This document shows, piece by piece, positions 55,866 to 64,000 of a stretch of DNA of 64,000 bases. The notes beneath the pieces are model-generated. The model was given only the letters and a program-made list of their open reading frames with translations, did no database searches and was not told the origin of the DNA. Origin of the DNA: G965261775 sp965261775. Its GTDB lineage: Bacteria > Pseudomonadota > Gammaproteobacteria > Eutrophobiales > Eutrophobiaceae. A program made the translations under genes and the position numbers. Positions within the stretch are counted from its first letter, which is position 1. Each line of letters opens with the position of its first letter. The DNA is taken from the NCBI GenBank assembly GCA_965261775.1, contig OZ253477.1, positions 1,488,001 through 1,552,000 of the forward strand, written 5' to 3'.

Positions 55866-58800
55866 TCAGGTGGTTTGCCAGGCAGCCGTAATAACCGACT
55901 GTAGCTCATCCTTAACGTCTTGAGGAACCACACTGCCCGCCCCACTGGGCACATTGTATGACGCCATTGCCGAAACCAGTTGTTCCACCTGGCTATTGAG
56001 CAATTCAGATGTGCCAGCTTCTATATTGTCCAGTTGGTAGCGGGTATTGCTGTACCAATCACTGACGGTAACCTGGTCGTCGGTACCTGCGACGGTGATT
56101 TGCAGGTTATTGCCACTGCGGCTAAACCACAAATCCTCGACCGAGACATCCTCGAAATGAGCCACATCAACACTGTCTGCCTGAGTATCGTTGTTGTTGA
56201 TGGTGTCCGCACCGAAACCGGCTTCAAACTCATAGGTATCACTGCCGGCACCACCGTCAAGGGTATCACTGCCCGCACCACCGCGCAGGATATCGTCGCC
56301 ATCGTCGCCGGAAAGGGAGTCGTTGCCGGCGCCACCACGCAGGTTGTCGTCACCGTGACCACCGAAGAGGATGTCACGGCTGGAGCCACCGCGCAGGATG
56401 TCATTACCGATGCCACCGCGCAGGGTGTCTTCTCCCGCACCACCGCGCAGGGTATCGTCGCCGTCGTCACCGTCAAGGGAGTCGTTGCCAGCGCCCCCGC
56501 GCAGGGTATCATCGCCATTACCCCCAAAGAGGTAATCACTACCACCACCGCCATCCAGGGTATCATCGCCATCCTGTCCCAGGATAATATCGTGTTGCCC
56601 ATCTCCGCCGTTTATCACGTCATCGCTGGCAAAACCGATGATGATGTCATTGCCGTCAGTGCCTTGCAGTACCTTCGCTTTGACCGTATCCACATCCCAG
56701 CTTGTGCCATCGGCAAATTCAATCGCGTTCAGCACATAAACGCTCGCACCATCTCTAAAGAAGTAGTTCTGCACCGCAATCACTTCACCGGTACTGCCAA
56801 TGGTCAGATGCAAGTCGTTAGTGCGCCAGCCGTGACCACGGCTGGCCGTAACATCGCTGGCGGCAATGCCTTCCAGAAAGCGCAGCACGTCGTTGCGACC
56901 CGTACCGGTGTCATAATTGGACACCGTGGTGTTGCCATCGCCCGCACCGAACAGGTAGGTGTCGTTACCGGCACCGCCATGGAGGGAGTCGCTGCCAGCG
57001 CCCCCGCGCAGGGTGTCGTTGCCACCCTCGCCCCGGATAGTATCGTCCCCATCGCCGCCGTTTATCACGTCATCGCTGGCAAAACCGAGGAGGGTGTCAT
57101 TGCCATCGGTGCCTTGCAGTACCTTCGCTTTGACCGTATCCACATCCCAGCTTGTGCCATCGGCAAACTCAATCGCGTTCAGCGCATGACCGCCCGCACC
57201 ATCGCCTTCAAAGTAGCGCGATACCGTAATCACGTCACCGGTACTGCCAAGGGTCAGAAGCAAGTCGTTACGGTTGGTGGGGCTGCGGCTGACTGTGACA
57301 TCGCTGGCGGCAATGCCTTCCAGAAAGCGCAGCACGTCGTTGCGGCCCGCTCTGGTGTCATAATTGGACACCGTGGTGTTGCCATCACCCGAACCGAACA
57401 GGTAGGTGTCGTTACCGGCACCGCCGTCAAGGAGATCCCCACTGCCAGCGCCACCGCGCAGGGTGTCGTTGCCAGCACCGCCATGGAGGGAGTCGCTGCC
57501 AGTGCCACCGCGAAGGATGTCGTTACCGATGTCACCATGCAGGGTGTCGTCGCCCGCACCACCGCGCAAGGTATCATCGCCATCCTGGCCCTGGATATTA
57601 TCGTCCCCATCACCGCCGTTTATCACGTCATCGCTGGCAAAACCGATGATGGTGTCATTGCCATCGGTGGTTTGCAGTACCTTCGCTTTGACCGTATCCA
57701 CATCCCAGCTTGTGCCATCGGTAAACTCAATCGCATTCAGCGCATAACCGCCGGCACCATCGCCGTGGAAGTAGCGCGATACCGTAATGACTTCACCGGT
57801 ACTGCCAATGGTCAGAAGCAAGTCGTCACGGCTACGGCTGGCCGTGACATCGCTGGCGGCAATGCCTTCCAGAAAGCGCAGCACATCGTGGCGCCCGGTA
57901 GCGGTATCGCGGTTGTTGATAGTGGTGTTGCCATCGCCTGAACCGAACAGGTAGGTATCGTTACCGGCACCGCCGGAGAGATAGTCATTGGCACCAGCAC
58001 CCCCGCGTAAGGTGTCATCGCCATTATCGCCATAGAGGTTATCGCGACCATCACCGCCATTGAGGGTGTCGTTACCGTCCTCTCCGTAAAGATTGTCATT
58101 ACCATCGCCGCCGTTCATCACGTCATCGCTGGCACCACCGATGATGAGGTCATCGCCATCGGTGCCTTGCAGTACCTTCGCTTTGACCGTATCCACATCC
58201 CAGCTTGTGCCATCGGCAAACTCAATCGCGTGCAGCGCATAGCTACCCCAAGTTCTAATCGCGCCATCGTAGCGGAAGTAGTTCGTCACGGTAATTACTT
58301 CACCGGTATTGCCAACGGTCAGACGCAAGTTGTCAAGACTACGGCTGACTGTGACATCGCTGACGGCAATACCTGCCAAAAAGCGCAGTACATCTTTGCG
58401 GAAGCCGGTATCATAATTGTAGATCGTGGTGTCGCCATCACCGGCACCAAACTCATAGGTATCATTACCGGTATCGCCAGAGAGATAATCCCCATTACCT
58501 GTACCACCGCGCAAGGTGTCATCGCCACGACCACCATAGAGGTAATCTCGATCAGCGCCGCCATCCAAGGTGTCGTTACCACCGTCCCCATAGAGGTAGT
58601 CTTGACCAGCGCCACCATTCAGCACATCGTTGCCATTGCCGCCGTGCAGGCGGTCATCTCCCGCATTACCAAAGAGGGTGTCATTGCCTTCCAGGCCTTT
58701 AACATGGTCGTTACCGTCACCACCGGATAGTGTGTCTTCTCCGGCATAGCCGTAGAGACGATCGTTGCCGCCCAAACCATTGATAACATCATCAGTTGTA

Positions 58801-61800
58801 TAGCCGTAGAGAGTATCGTTACCTTCTGTAGCACCCGGAATAAACCCTTTAATGGTATCCACATCCCAGCTTGTGCCATCGGCAAACTCAATCGCGTTCA
58901 GCGCATAACCGCCCGCCCCATCGCCGTAGAAGTAGTTCGTCACGGTAATTACCTCACCGGTACTGCCAACGGTCAGACGCAAGTCGTTACGACTACGGCT
59001 GACCGTGACATCGCTGGCGGCAATACCGGCCAAAAAGCGCAGCACATCGTCGCGCCCGGTAGCGGTATCGTAGTTGTTGATGACAGCGCGGCCATCACCG
59101 GCACCAAACTCATAGGTATCATTACCGGCACCGCCGTTGAGGGTATCCCTACTGCCAGCACCCCCGCCGCGCAAGGTATCATCGCCATCTCCTCCATAGA
59201 GGTAGTCGTTGCCAGTGCCGCCATCCAGGGTGTCGTTACCGTCCTCTCCGTAAAGCTTGTCATTACCGTCGCCGCCGTTTATCACGTCATCGCTGGCAAA
59301 ACCGATGATGTTGTCATTGCCATCGGTGCCTTGCAGCACCATCGCTTTGACGGTATCCACATCCCAGCTTGTGCCATCGGCAAACTCGATGGCATCCAGC
59401 GCATAACCGCCAGCGCCATCGCCGAGGAAGTAGTCCCTTACCCTAATCACTTCACCGGTACTGCCAAGGGTCAAATACAAGTCGTTACGTCTATAGCTAT
59501 AGTCGCGGCGGGCCGTGACATCGCTGACGGCAATACCCGCCAGAAAGCGCAGCACGTCGTTGCGACCCGCACCGGTGTCATGGTTGGACACCGTGGTGTA
59601 GCCATCGCCTGAACCGAACTGATAGGTATCATTACCGGCACCGCCAGAGAGATAGTCATTGGCACCAGCACCCCCGCGCAGGGTATCATCGCCATTGCCG
59701 CCAAAGAGGCTATCGCGACCATCACCGCCATTGAGGGTATCATCGCCATCCTCTCCCCAGATAGTATCCTCCCCATCGCCGCCGTTCATCACATCATCGC
59801 TGGCAAAACCGGTCATGATGTCGTTTCCATCGGTGCCCTGCAGTATCATCGCTTTGACGGTATCCACATCCCAGCTTGTGCCATCGGCAAACTCAATCGC
59901 ATCCAGCGCATAACCGCCAGCGCCATCGCCGAGGAAGTAGCCCTCCACCGTGATCACTTCACCGGTACTGCCAATGGTCAGACGCAAGTCGTTACGTCTA
60001 TAGCTATAGTAGCGGCGGGCCGTGACATCGCTGACGGCAATACCCTCCAGAAAGCGCAGCACATCGTGGCGCCCGGTAGCGGTATCGCGGTTGTCGATGG
60101 TAGTGTTGCCGTCGCCCGCACCGAACAGGTAGGTGTCGTTACCGGCATCGCCAGAGAGATAGTCATTGGCACCAGCGCCCCCGCGCAGGGTATCATCACC
60201 ATTACTGCCATAGAGGTTATCACGGCCATCACCGCCATTGAGGGTGTCATCGCCATTGCCGCCAAAGAGGCTATCGCGACCAGCACCGCCATTGAGGGTG
60301 TCGTTACCGTTCTCTCCGTAAAGCTTGTCATTACCGTCGCCACCGTTCATCACGTCATCGCTGGCAAAACCGGTGATGATGTCGTTGCCATCGGTGCCCT
60401 GCAGTATCATCGCCTTGACCGTATCCACATCCCAGCTTGTGCCATCGGCAAACTCAATCGCATTCAGCGCATAACCGCCGGCACCATCGCCGTGGAAGTA
60501 GCGCGATACCGTAATGACTTCACCGGTACTGCCAATGGTCAGAAGCAAGTCGTCACGGCTACGGCTGGCCGTGACATCGCTGGCGGCAATGCCTTCCAGA
60601 AAGCGCAGCACATCGTGGCGCCCGGCAGCGGTATCGCGGTTGTTGATAGTGTTGTTGCCATCGCCTGAACCGAACTGATAGGTATCATTACCGGCACCGC
60701 CATCAAGGAGATCCCCACTGCCTGCACCACCGCGCAAGGTGTCATTTCCCGCACCGCCATAGAGTCGGTCGTCTCCATCGCCACCATTGAGGGTGTCGTT
60801 GCCCGCACCGCCATAGAGTCGGTCGCTGTCATCGCCACCGTCCAGGGTGTCGTTGCCGTCCTCCCCGTACAGATAGTCATTTCCATCATTGCCATAAAGC
60901 GCATCGTCGCCAGCGTGGCCGTACACATGATTGTTGCTGCCGAAGCCGACAATGATATCCCCGGCTTCGTCGCTATAGCCATAAATGGGGGCTGAGTCTG
61001 ATGAGCCGATATTGGAATCGATATCCAGATATTCGAACACTGGATTTTCAAAGGCGGGTAGCAGGGATTCAACACCACCAGCGTGGGTAGAAAAAAGCCG
61101 ACCGATGGCTTCCGAGAGGTCGGTGCGCGCCGACGGGTTGATCTCGACCAGTGCGGTTAATAACAACCACTGTCTGGCGATTGCCTCCTCATCCTCCAGA
61201 CTGTCAGCGATGTCCGACAGGGCATCGTCAAATACCTGAGCGTTGATACCGGTGTTGGTGGTCAGCAGATCTGTGACCGGGTCGTAAGTCAGCCCCGGGG
61301 CGATATCTTCCAGCAAACCGTTGCCGACAGCGAATTTCACCAGCAGATTGCGGGCCAGCATGTTGTACGCCTGCCGGTAATAGACGCCGGTGGTGACAAT
61401 CCGGCCGTTCTCACGCCACTGCCCGTCACCGAGGCGCAACACGTCCATGCCGGTATATTGCTTGATAACCCCCAACTGTCCGAGTGTGAAAGATTCGCCC
61501 GCCAGACGGAAATCAACCCGGTTTGTTTCGGTATTCACATTGAGTCGGTGATTTGGGTCTATTTCGTCAAGGGTGATGTCTTCCATATCGGCCCATTTAA
61601 CCAGCAATGCCTCAAAGTTCGCCAGCAGGGATGCCGCCGTCGGCGTGTCGAATAAATCAAGCACATCATCCTTCAGGTCACTGTCAAGGCTCATCGCCTG
61701 ATGCAGGTCGGGCATTTGTCCGTAGCCTTTGATGTTGGCAACTGCCGATACCTCAGGGTCCAACGTCACCTCACCGACATAGCGGGTAAAGGTTGGATTG

Positions 61801-63215
61801 GAGGTCAACAACACATCGGCGGCGATACCGGAGGTTTCTGCGGCCACGCCCTGTGAGCCATCGGCCCGGGTAAATGTGCCCTGGCGCGCAATCTGGCCAT
61901 CGGTATCTTGTTGAGGCTCAACATCGCGATGACTCAGGCTGATGCTGGTAATACCTGCCTCCGTTAATGAGCTCAGCTCATCAGACTGGCTGACGCCATC
62001 GCCATTGGCGTCCTGCCAGACTTTCAGGTCGGCATAACGCCCATCATCGGCATCAATCACCCCATCGGCGTTGCTGTCCAGGTCGCTCAGCTCTTCATAG
62101 CCGGTGCGTTCCGGGCTGCCAAACAGCTCGGAAATATCGTTAATGGTGCCGTCCGCGTTACGGTCCAGCGCGAGGAAACCATCATCACCACTCAGCCAGG
62201 AGGTGCGCGTGGCAAAGCCATCGCCATTAAGGTCAAAGTAAGCAGTGCTGCCTTCAAGGCTTGTCAGTTCTACGCCGTCAGCATCAAGGTCAAGTACCAG
62301 CGGGTCACGCGGGAGAGAACGGTCCGATTTACCACTGCCGGTGCCTGCCGGTTCCTCAGCGCAAGAACCATCACCGCCGGAGCTGCTACCTGAAGCACTG
62401 TTCCCATCACTGTTCCCATCACTGTCCCCATCACTGTCCCCATCACTGTCCCCATCGCCGTTCCCATCACTGTCCCCATCACTGTTCCCATCACTGTTCC
62501 CATCGCTATCGCCATCGCCGTCATCAGGCGGCGGTGTGGGCTTTTGCTCTTCCTGACCAGTCTCTTCTCTGTACTTTTTTATGTAAGCTGCAAGTTCTGT
62601 AATTCTATTGTTCCACCCATTCAAGAATTTTTTCTGTGAGGAATCCTCTTGTGAGGAATCCTCTTGTGAGGAATCCTCCTGTGAGGAATCCTCTTGTGAG
62701 GTATCCCCCTCTGCAAGGTTCTCAACATATTTACGACGCTTATCTAAATAAGCTTTTATTAAATCACCTTTATAGTCTTTAATGGCCTGCAAAGTCTTTG
62801 GACCGATGATGCCATCCTCTTTTACTCCCAGTGTCTCTTGTAATTTTTTAGCCGCATCACCACTGCCAGAGTTGACGGCAAAATCAAAAATCGCAAGGCC
62901 CAGCCCTCCCGATATCTCGTCCGCCTTTAGATTTAGATAAGGGTCTTTCCAAAAAAATGTCGACCGGTAAATGTCTGTTGCATCTTGTTTAGTGATGTCC
63001 TTTAATTTTAGTACTTCTCCGTCACGACAACGAGGGATTATCCCTTGTGCTTGAGCCTTATTAAATATCCTCTTGGTAATGCCAAAGTTTGTTTCTCCCC
63101 CTTTATCGTCAGGATCATTGACGTAACCACCTTCTCTCTCCAGGACAAACTTGACAGCTTGCCCAAAACTCATTTTCTTTTGTGCAGAACTTATTTTCTT
63201 TTGTGCAGAATTCAT
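55866..63215 (-). CDS. GH108 muramidase - self-processing module - RTX fusion protein
   Basis: A 2449-residue protein. AAGGAG eight bases before the ATG decides the start. Residues 1-17: a 7-residue tandem (NSAQKKI). Residues 18-105: GH108 muramidase domain (TtsA/ZliS type) with Glu28 in EREGGYVNDP and NFGIT. Residues 106-230: PG_binding_3-like part (FDFAVNSG...GPKT and FLNGWNNRI), interrupted by an SQEDS repeat. Residues 230-303: Asp/Gly/Ser linker. Residue 304: Asp-Pro step opening DPLVLDLDADGVE and several DxDxDG loops, as in the calcium-activated self-cleaving module of FrpC. From about 755: RTX nonapeptides with nine HCBP-related modules, ending in a C-terminal domain. Export by a type I system and release of the muramidase by Asp-Pro cleavage are inferred. 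A terminator follows. Confidence 0.92.
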   Translation of the reverse strand: MNSAQKKISSAQKKMSFGQAVKFVLEREGGYVNDPDDKGGETNFGITKRIFNKAQAQGIIPRCRDGEVLKLKDITKQDATDIYRSTFFWKDPYLNLKADEISGGLGLAIFDFAVNSGSGDAAKKLQETLGVKEDGIIGPKTLQAIKDYKGDLIKAYLDKRRKYVENLAEGDTSQEDSSQEDSSQEDSSQEDSSQKKFLNGWNNRITELAAYIKKYREETGQEEQKPTPPPDDGDGDSDGNSDGNSDGDSDGNGDGDSDGDSDGDSDGNSDGNSASGSSSGGDGSCAEEPAGTGSGKSDRSLPRDPLVLDLDADGVELTSLEGSTAYFDLNGDGFATRTSWLSGDDGFLALDRNADGTINDISELFGSPERTGYEELSDLDSNADGVIDADDGRYADLKVWQDANGDGVSQSDELSSLTEAGITSISLSHRDVEPQQDTDGQIARQGTFTRADGSQGVAAETSGIAADVLLTSNPTFTRYVGEVTLDPEVSAVANIKGYGQMPDLHQAMSLDSDLKDDVLDLFDTPTAASLLANFEALLVKWADMEDITLDEIDPNHRLNVNTETNRVDFRLAGESFTLGQLGVIKQYTGMDVLRLGDGQWRENGRIVTTGVYYRQAYNMLARNLLVKFAVGNGLLEDIAPGLTYDPVTDLLTTNTGINAQVFDDALSDIADSLEDEEAIARQWLLLTALVEINPSARTDLSEAIGRLFSTHAGGVESLLPAFENPVFEYLDIDSNIGSSDSAPIYGYSDEAGDIIVGFGSNNHVYGHAGDDALYGNDGNDYLYGEDGNDTLDGGDDSDRLYGGAGNDTLNGGDGDDRLYGGAGNDTLRGGAGSGDLLDGGAGNDTYQFGSGDGNNTINNRDTAAGRHDVLRFLEGIAASDVTASRSRDDLLLTIGSTGEVITVSRYFHGDGAGGYALNAIEFADGTSWDVDTVKAMILQGTDGNDIITGFASDDVMNGGDGNDKLYGENGNDTLNGGAGRDSLFGGNGDDTLNGGDGRDNLYGSNGDDTLRGGAGANDYLSGDAGNDTYLFGAGDGNTTIDNRDTATGRHDVLRFLEGIAVSDVTARRYYSYRRNDLRLTIGSTGEVITVEGYFLGDGAGGYALDAIEFADGTSWDVDTVKAMILQGTDGNDIMTGFASDDVMNGGDGEDTIWGEDGDDTLNGGDGRDSLFGGNGDDTLRGGAGANDYLSGGAGNDTYQFGSGDGYTTVSNHDTGAGRNDVLRFLAGIAVSDVTARRDYSYRRNDLYLTLGSTGEVIRVRDYFLGDGAGGYALDAIEFADGTSWDVDTVKAMVLQGTDGNDNIIGFASDDVINGGDGNDKLYGEDGNDTLDGGTGNDYLYGGDGDDTLRGGGAGSRDTLNGGAGNDTYEFGAGDGRAVINNYDTATGRDDVLRFLAGIAASDVTVSRSRNDLRLTVGSTGEVITVTNYFYGDGAGGYALNAIEFADGTSWDVDTIKGFIPGATEGNDTLYGYTTDDVINGLGGNDRLYGYAGEDTLSGGDGNDHVKGLEGNDTLFGNAGDDRLHGGNGNDVLNGGAGQDYLYGDGGNDTLDGGADRDYLYGGRGDDTLRGGTGNGDYLSGDTGNDTYEFGAGDGDTTIYNYDTGFRKDVLRFLAGIAVSDVTVSRSLDNLRLTVGNTGEVITVTNYFRYDGAIRTWGSYALHAIEFADGTSWDVDTVKAKVLQGTDGDDLIIGGASDDVMNGGDGNDNLYGEDGNDTLNGGDGRDNLYGDNGDDTLRGGAGANDYLSGGAGNDTYLFGSGDGNTTINNRDTATGRHDVLRFLEGIAASDVTASRSRDDLLLTIGSTGEVITVSRYFHGDGAGGYALNAIEFTDGTSWDVDTVKAKVLQTTDGNDTIIGFASDDVINGGDGDDNIQGQDGDDTLRGGAGDDTLHGDIGNDILRGGTGSDSLHGGAGNDTLRGGAGSGDLLDGGAGNDTYLFGSGDGNTTVSNYDTRAGRNDVLRFLEGIAASDVTVSRSPTNRNDLLLTLGSTGDVITVSRYFEGDGAGGHALNAIEFADGTSWDVDTVKAKVLQGTDGNDTLLGFASDDVINGGDGDDTIRGEGGNDTLRGGAGSDSLHGGAGNDTYLFGAGDGNTTVSNYDTGTGRNDVLRFLEGIAASDVTASRGHGWRTNDLHLTIGSTGEVIAVQNYFFRDGASVYVLNAIEFADGTSWDVDTVKAKVLQGTDGNDIIIGFASDDVINGGDGQHDIILGQDGDDTLDGGGGSDYLFGGNGDDTLRGGAGNDSLDGDDGDDTLRGGAGEDTLRGGIGNDILRGGSSRDILFGGHGDDNLRGGAGNDSLSGDDGDDILRGGAGSDTLDGGAGSDTYEFEAGFGADTINNNDTQADSVDVAHFEDVSVEDLWFSRSGNNLQITVAGTDDQVTVSDWYSNTRYQLDNIEAGTSELLNSQVEQLVSAMASYNVPSGAGSVVPQDVKDELQSVITAAWQTT
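56020..60960 (-). repeat. RTX/HCBP module array (2449-residue gene)
   Basis: Nine modules averaging about 530 bases, each with GGxGxDxLxGG repeats, NDTYxFGxGDG, LRFLxGIAxSDVT and FADGTSWDVDTVKA. The FADGTSW DNA segments are almost identical to those at both ends of the window, which allows recombination between genes. Confidence 0.95.
62396..62520 (-). repeat. Asp-Ser-Gly/Asn linker repeats
   Basis: Six- to eighteen-base units encode repeats of DSDGNSDGDSDG between the muramidase and the Asp-Pro module. This calcium-binding style linker gives flexible spacing and could change length by slippage without breaking the frame. Confidence 0.85.
62637..62715 (-). repeat. 15-bp tandem repeats inside the muramidase domain
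   Basis: Five copies of a 15-base unit (gaggaatcctcttgt in the plus strand) encode SQEDS. They sit between KYVENLAEGD and FLNGWNNRI, inside what is usually a short loop of the PG_binding_3 region. Confidence 0.9.
63171..63215 (-). repeat. 21-bp tandem repeat at the N-terminus of the muramidase-RTX gene
   Basis: Two copies of a 21-base unit encode NSAQKKI and SSAQKKM right after the start ATG; the second copy ends in an in-frame ATG (63173), a possible alternative start directly before the muramidase domain. Confidence 0.85.
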
Positions 63216-63274
63216 TTTATTTACTCCTTGATAGTGTCATAAAACCCGTCAACATATTTCATTTCATTCACTTC

Positions 63275-64000
63275 CTACGGACGGTGACGACTCCAACTAC
63301 GGCTGGCCGTGACATCGCTGGCGGCAATGCCCTCCAGAAAGCGCAGCACGTCGTTGCGGCCGGCACCGGTGTCACGTATCGTGGTGTTGCCATCGCCCGG
63401 ACCGAACAGGTAGGTGTCGTTACCGGAACCGCCAGAGAGATAGTCATTGGCACCAGTGCCACCGCGCAGGGTGTCGTTGCCCGCACCGCCATAGAGGGAG
63501 TCTCGGCCAGCGCCACCGTGCAGGGTGTCATCGCCATCCTGCCCCCGGAGTGTATCGTTCCCATTACCACCATTGAGGGTGTCATCGCCATCCCGGCCCC
63601 GGAATATATCGTCCCCATCGCCACCGTTCATCACGTCATCGGTGGCAAAACCGGTCAGGAAGTCATCGCCATCGGTGCCTTGCAGTACCTTCGCCTTGAC
63701 CGTATCCACATCCCAGCTTGTGCCATCGGCAAACTCAATGGCGTTCAGCGCATAACCGCCCGCACCATCGCCTTCAAAGTAGTGCGAGACAGTAATTATT
63801 TCACCGGTACTGCCAAGGGTCAGATACAAGTCGTTAGTGCGCCAGACGTCACGGCTGGCCGTGACATCGCTGGCGGCAATGCCCTCCAGAAAGCGCAGTA
63901 CATCTGTCCGTTCGGCAGCGGTATCGCGGTTGTCGATGGTAGTGTTGCCGTCGCCCGGACCAAACAGGTAGGGGTCGTTACCGGCACCGCTGGCGAGGGA
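63275..64000 (-). CDS. RTX protein, partial (N-terminus beyond right edge), ending mid-module
   Basis: The frame enters from beyond the right edge and ends at TAG 63275-63277. It holds GGxGxD repeats and one full HCBP-related module (LTLGSTGEIITVSHYFEGDG, FADGTSWDVDTVKAKVLQ), then a second one that stops after LRFLEGIAASDVTASRSWSRHRP (shown in part), where all other modules continue into a DLxLTIGSTGEV strand. The C-terminal secretion domain seen in the neighbour is therefore lacking. The next gene starts 59 bases later. The gene is most likely truncated by recombination within the repeats. Confidence 0.85.
   Translation of the reverse strand, partial: SLASGAGNDPYLFGPGDGNTTIDNRDTAAERTDVLRFLEGIAASDVTASRDVWRTNDLYLTLGSTGEIITVSHYFEGDGAGGYALNAIEFADGTSWDVDTVKAKVLQGTDGDDFLTGFATDDVMNGGDGDDIFRGRDGDDTLNGGNGNDTLRGQDGDDTLHGGAGRDSLYGGAGNDTLRGGTGANDYLSGGSGNDTYLFGPGDGNTTIRDTGAGRNDVLRFLEGIAASDVTASRSWSRHRP

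Noticed and set aside
55980..60668. Several long plus-strand frames opposite the right RTX array
   Set aside because: Same cause as above: mirror images of the repeat codons. The minus frame has the RTX motifs, start site and terminator.
62261..62602. His/Ser-rich plus-strand frame opposite the linker repeats
   Set aside because: It is the reverse reading of Asp-Ser-Gly codon repeats in the muramidase-RTX gene.
62396..62715. Possible CRISPR array
   Set aside because: The short repeats are directly adjacent, have no spacers, and encode in-frame residues of the RTX gene.

Overview
The window looks like the chromosome of a gammaproteobacterium, probably a sulfur-oxidising, possibly autotrophic one. 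It carries an MSHA-type pilus cluster, soxY and soxZ, a tkt-gap-pgk operon, a pyrophosphate-type phosphofructokinase and metK/ahcY/metF with an S-adenosylhomocysteine (SAH) riboswitch. No rRNA or tRNA gene was recognised, so no species is named.

Layout. 1-3894: a partial FrpC-like RTX gene running off the left edge, preceded in the same direction by an ankyrin lipoprotein gene (3909-4373). 4581-25376: a long minus-strand block with a lipoprotein, an ABC ATPase, a prepilin, small exported and membrane proteins, an ABC permease plus partner, a long-leader pseudopilin, a 1052-residue repeat-bearing minor pilin, and an MSHA assembly operon (secretin, TPR protein, ATPase, platform protein, PilM/N/O/P-like proteins, AAA protein). 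25779-27366: a type II restriction-modification pair. 27591-29938: metF and ahcY, with the SAH riboswitch and promoter just upstream.

30000-40300: a defence-like island separating ahcY from metK. It holds an intact MrfA/YprA-like helicase flanked by about 220-bp direct repeats, each containing the ahcY promoter and SAH riboswitch (one good, one decayed). It also holds a small exported 15-residue-repeat protein, a 1363-residue sacsin-like ATPase with a DUF3883-like end, a DUF262/DUF1524 (GmrSD-like) nuclease, and two fragments of a second, larger helicase lying on either side of the DUF262 gene.

40500-55500: core metabolism and envelope genes: metK, a thioredoxin-like protein, tkt-gap-pgk and an exported protein, a PPi-dependent phosphofructokinase, an HhH-like protein, a metallophosphoesterase, bepA-soxY-soxZ-CPBP protease, a 46-codon small gene and a TupA-like binding protein. 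55866-64000: two more RTX genes. One (2449 residues) joins an N-terminal GH108-type muramidase to a FrpC-like Asp-Pro self-processing module and a nine-module RTX array; the other runs off the right edge and ends in the middle of an RTX module.

The most interesting points are the muramidase/self-processing/RTX fusion, the defence-like island inside the methionine-cycle operon with duplicated riboswitches, and the helicase gene interrupted by a GmrSD-like gene. All family assignments come from motifs read in the translation; no database search was run.
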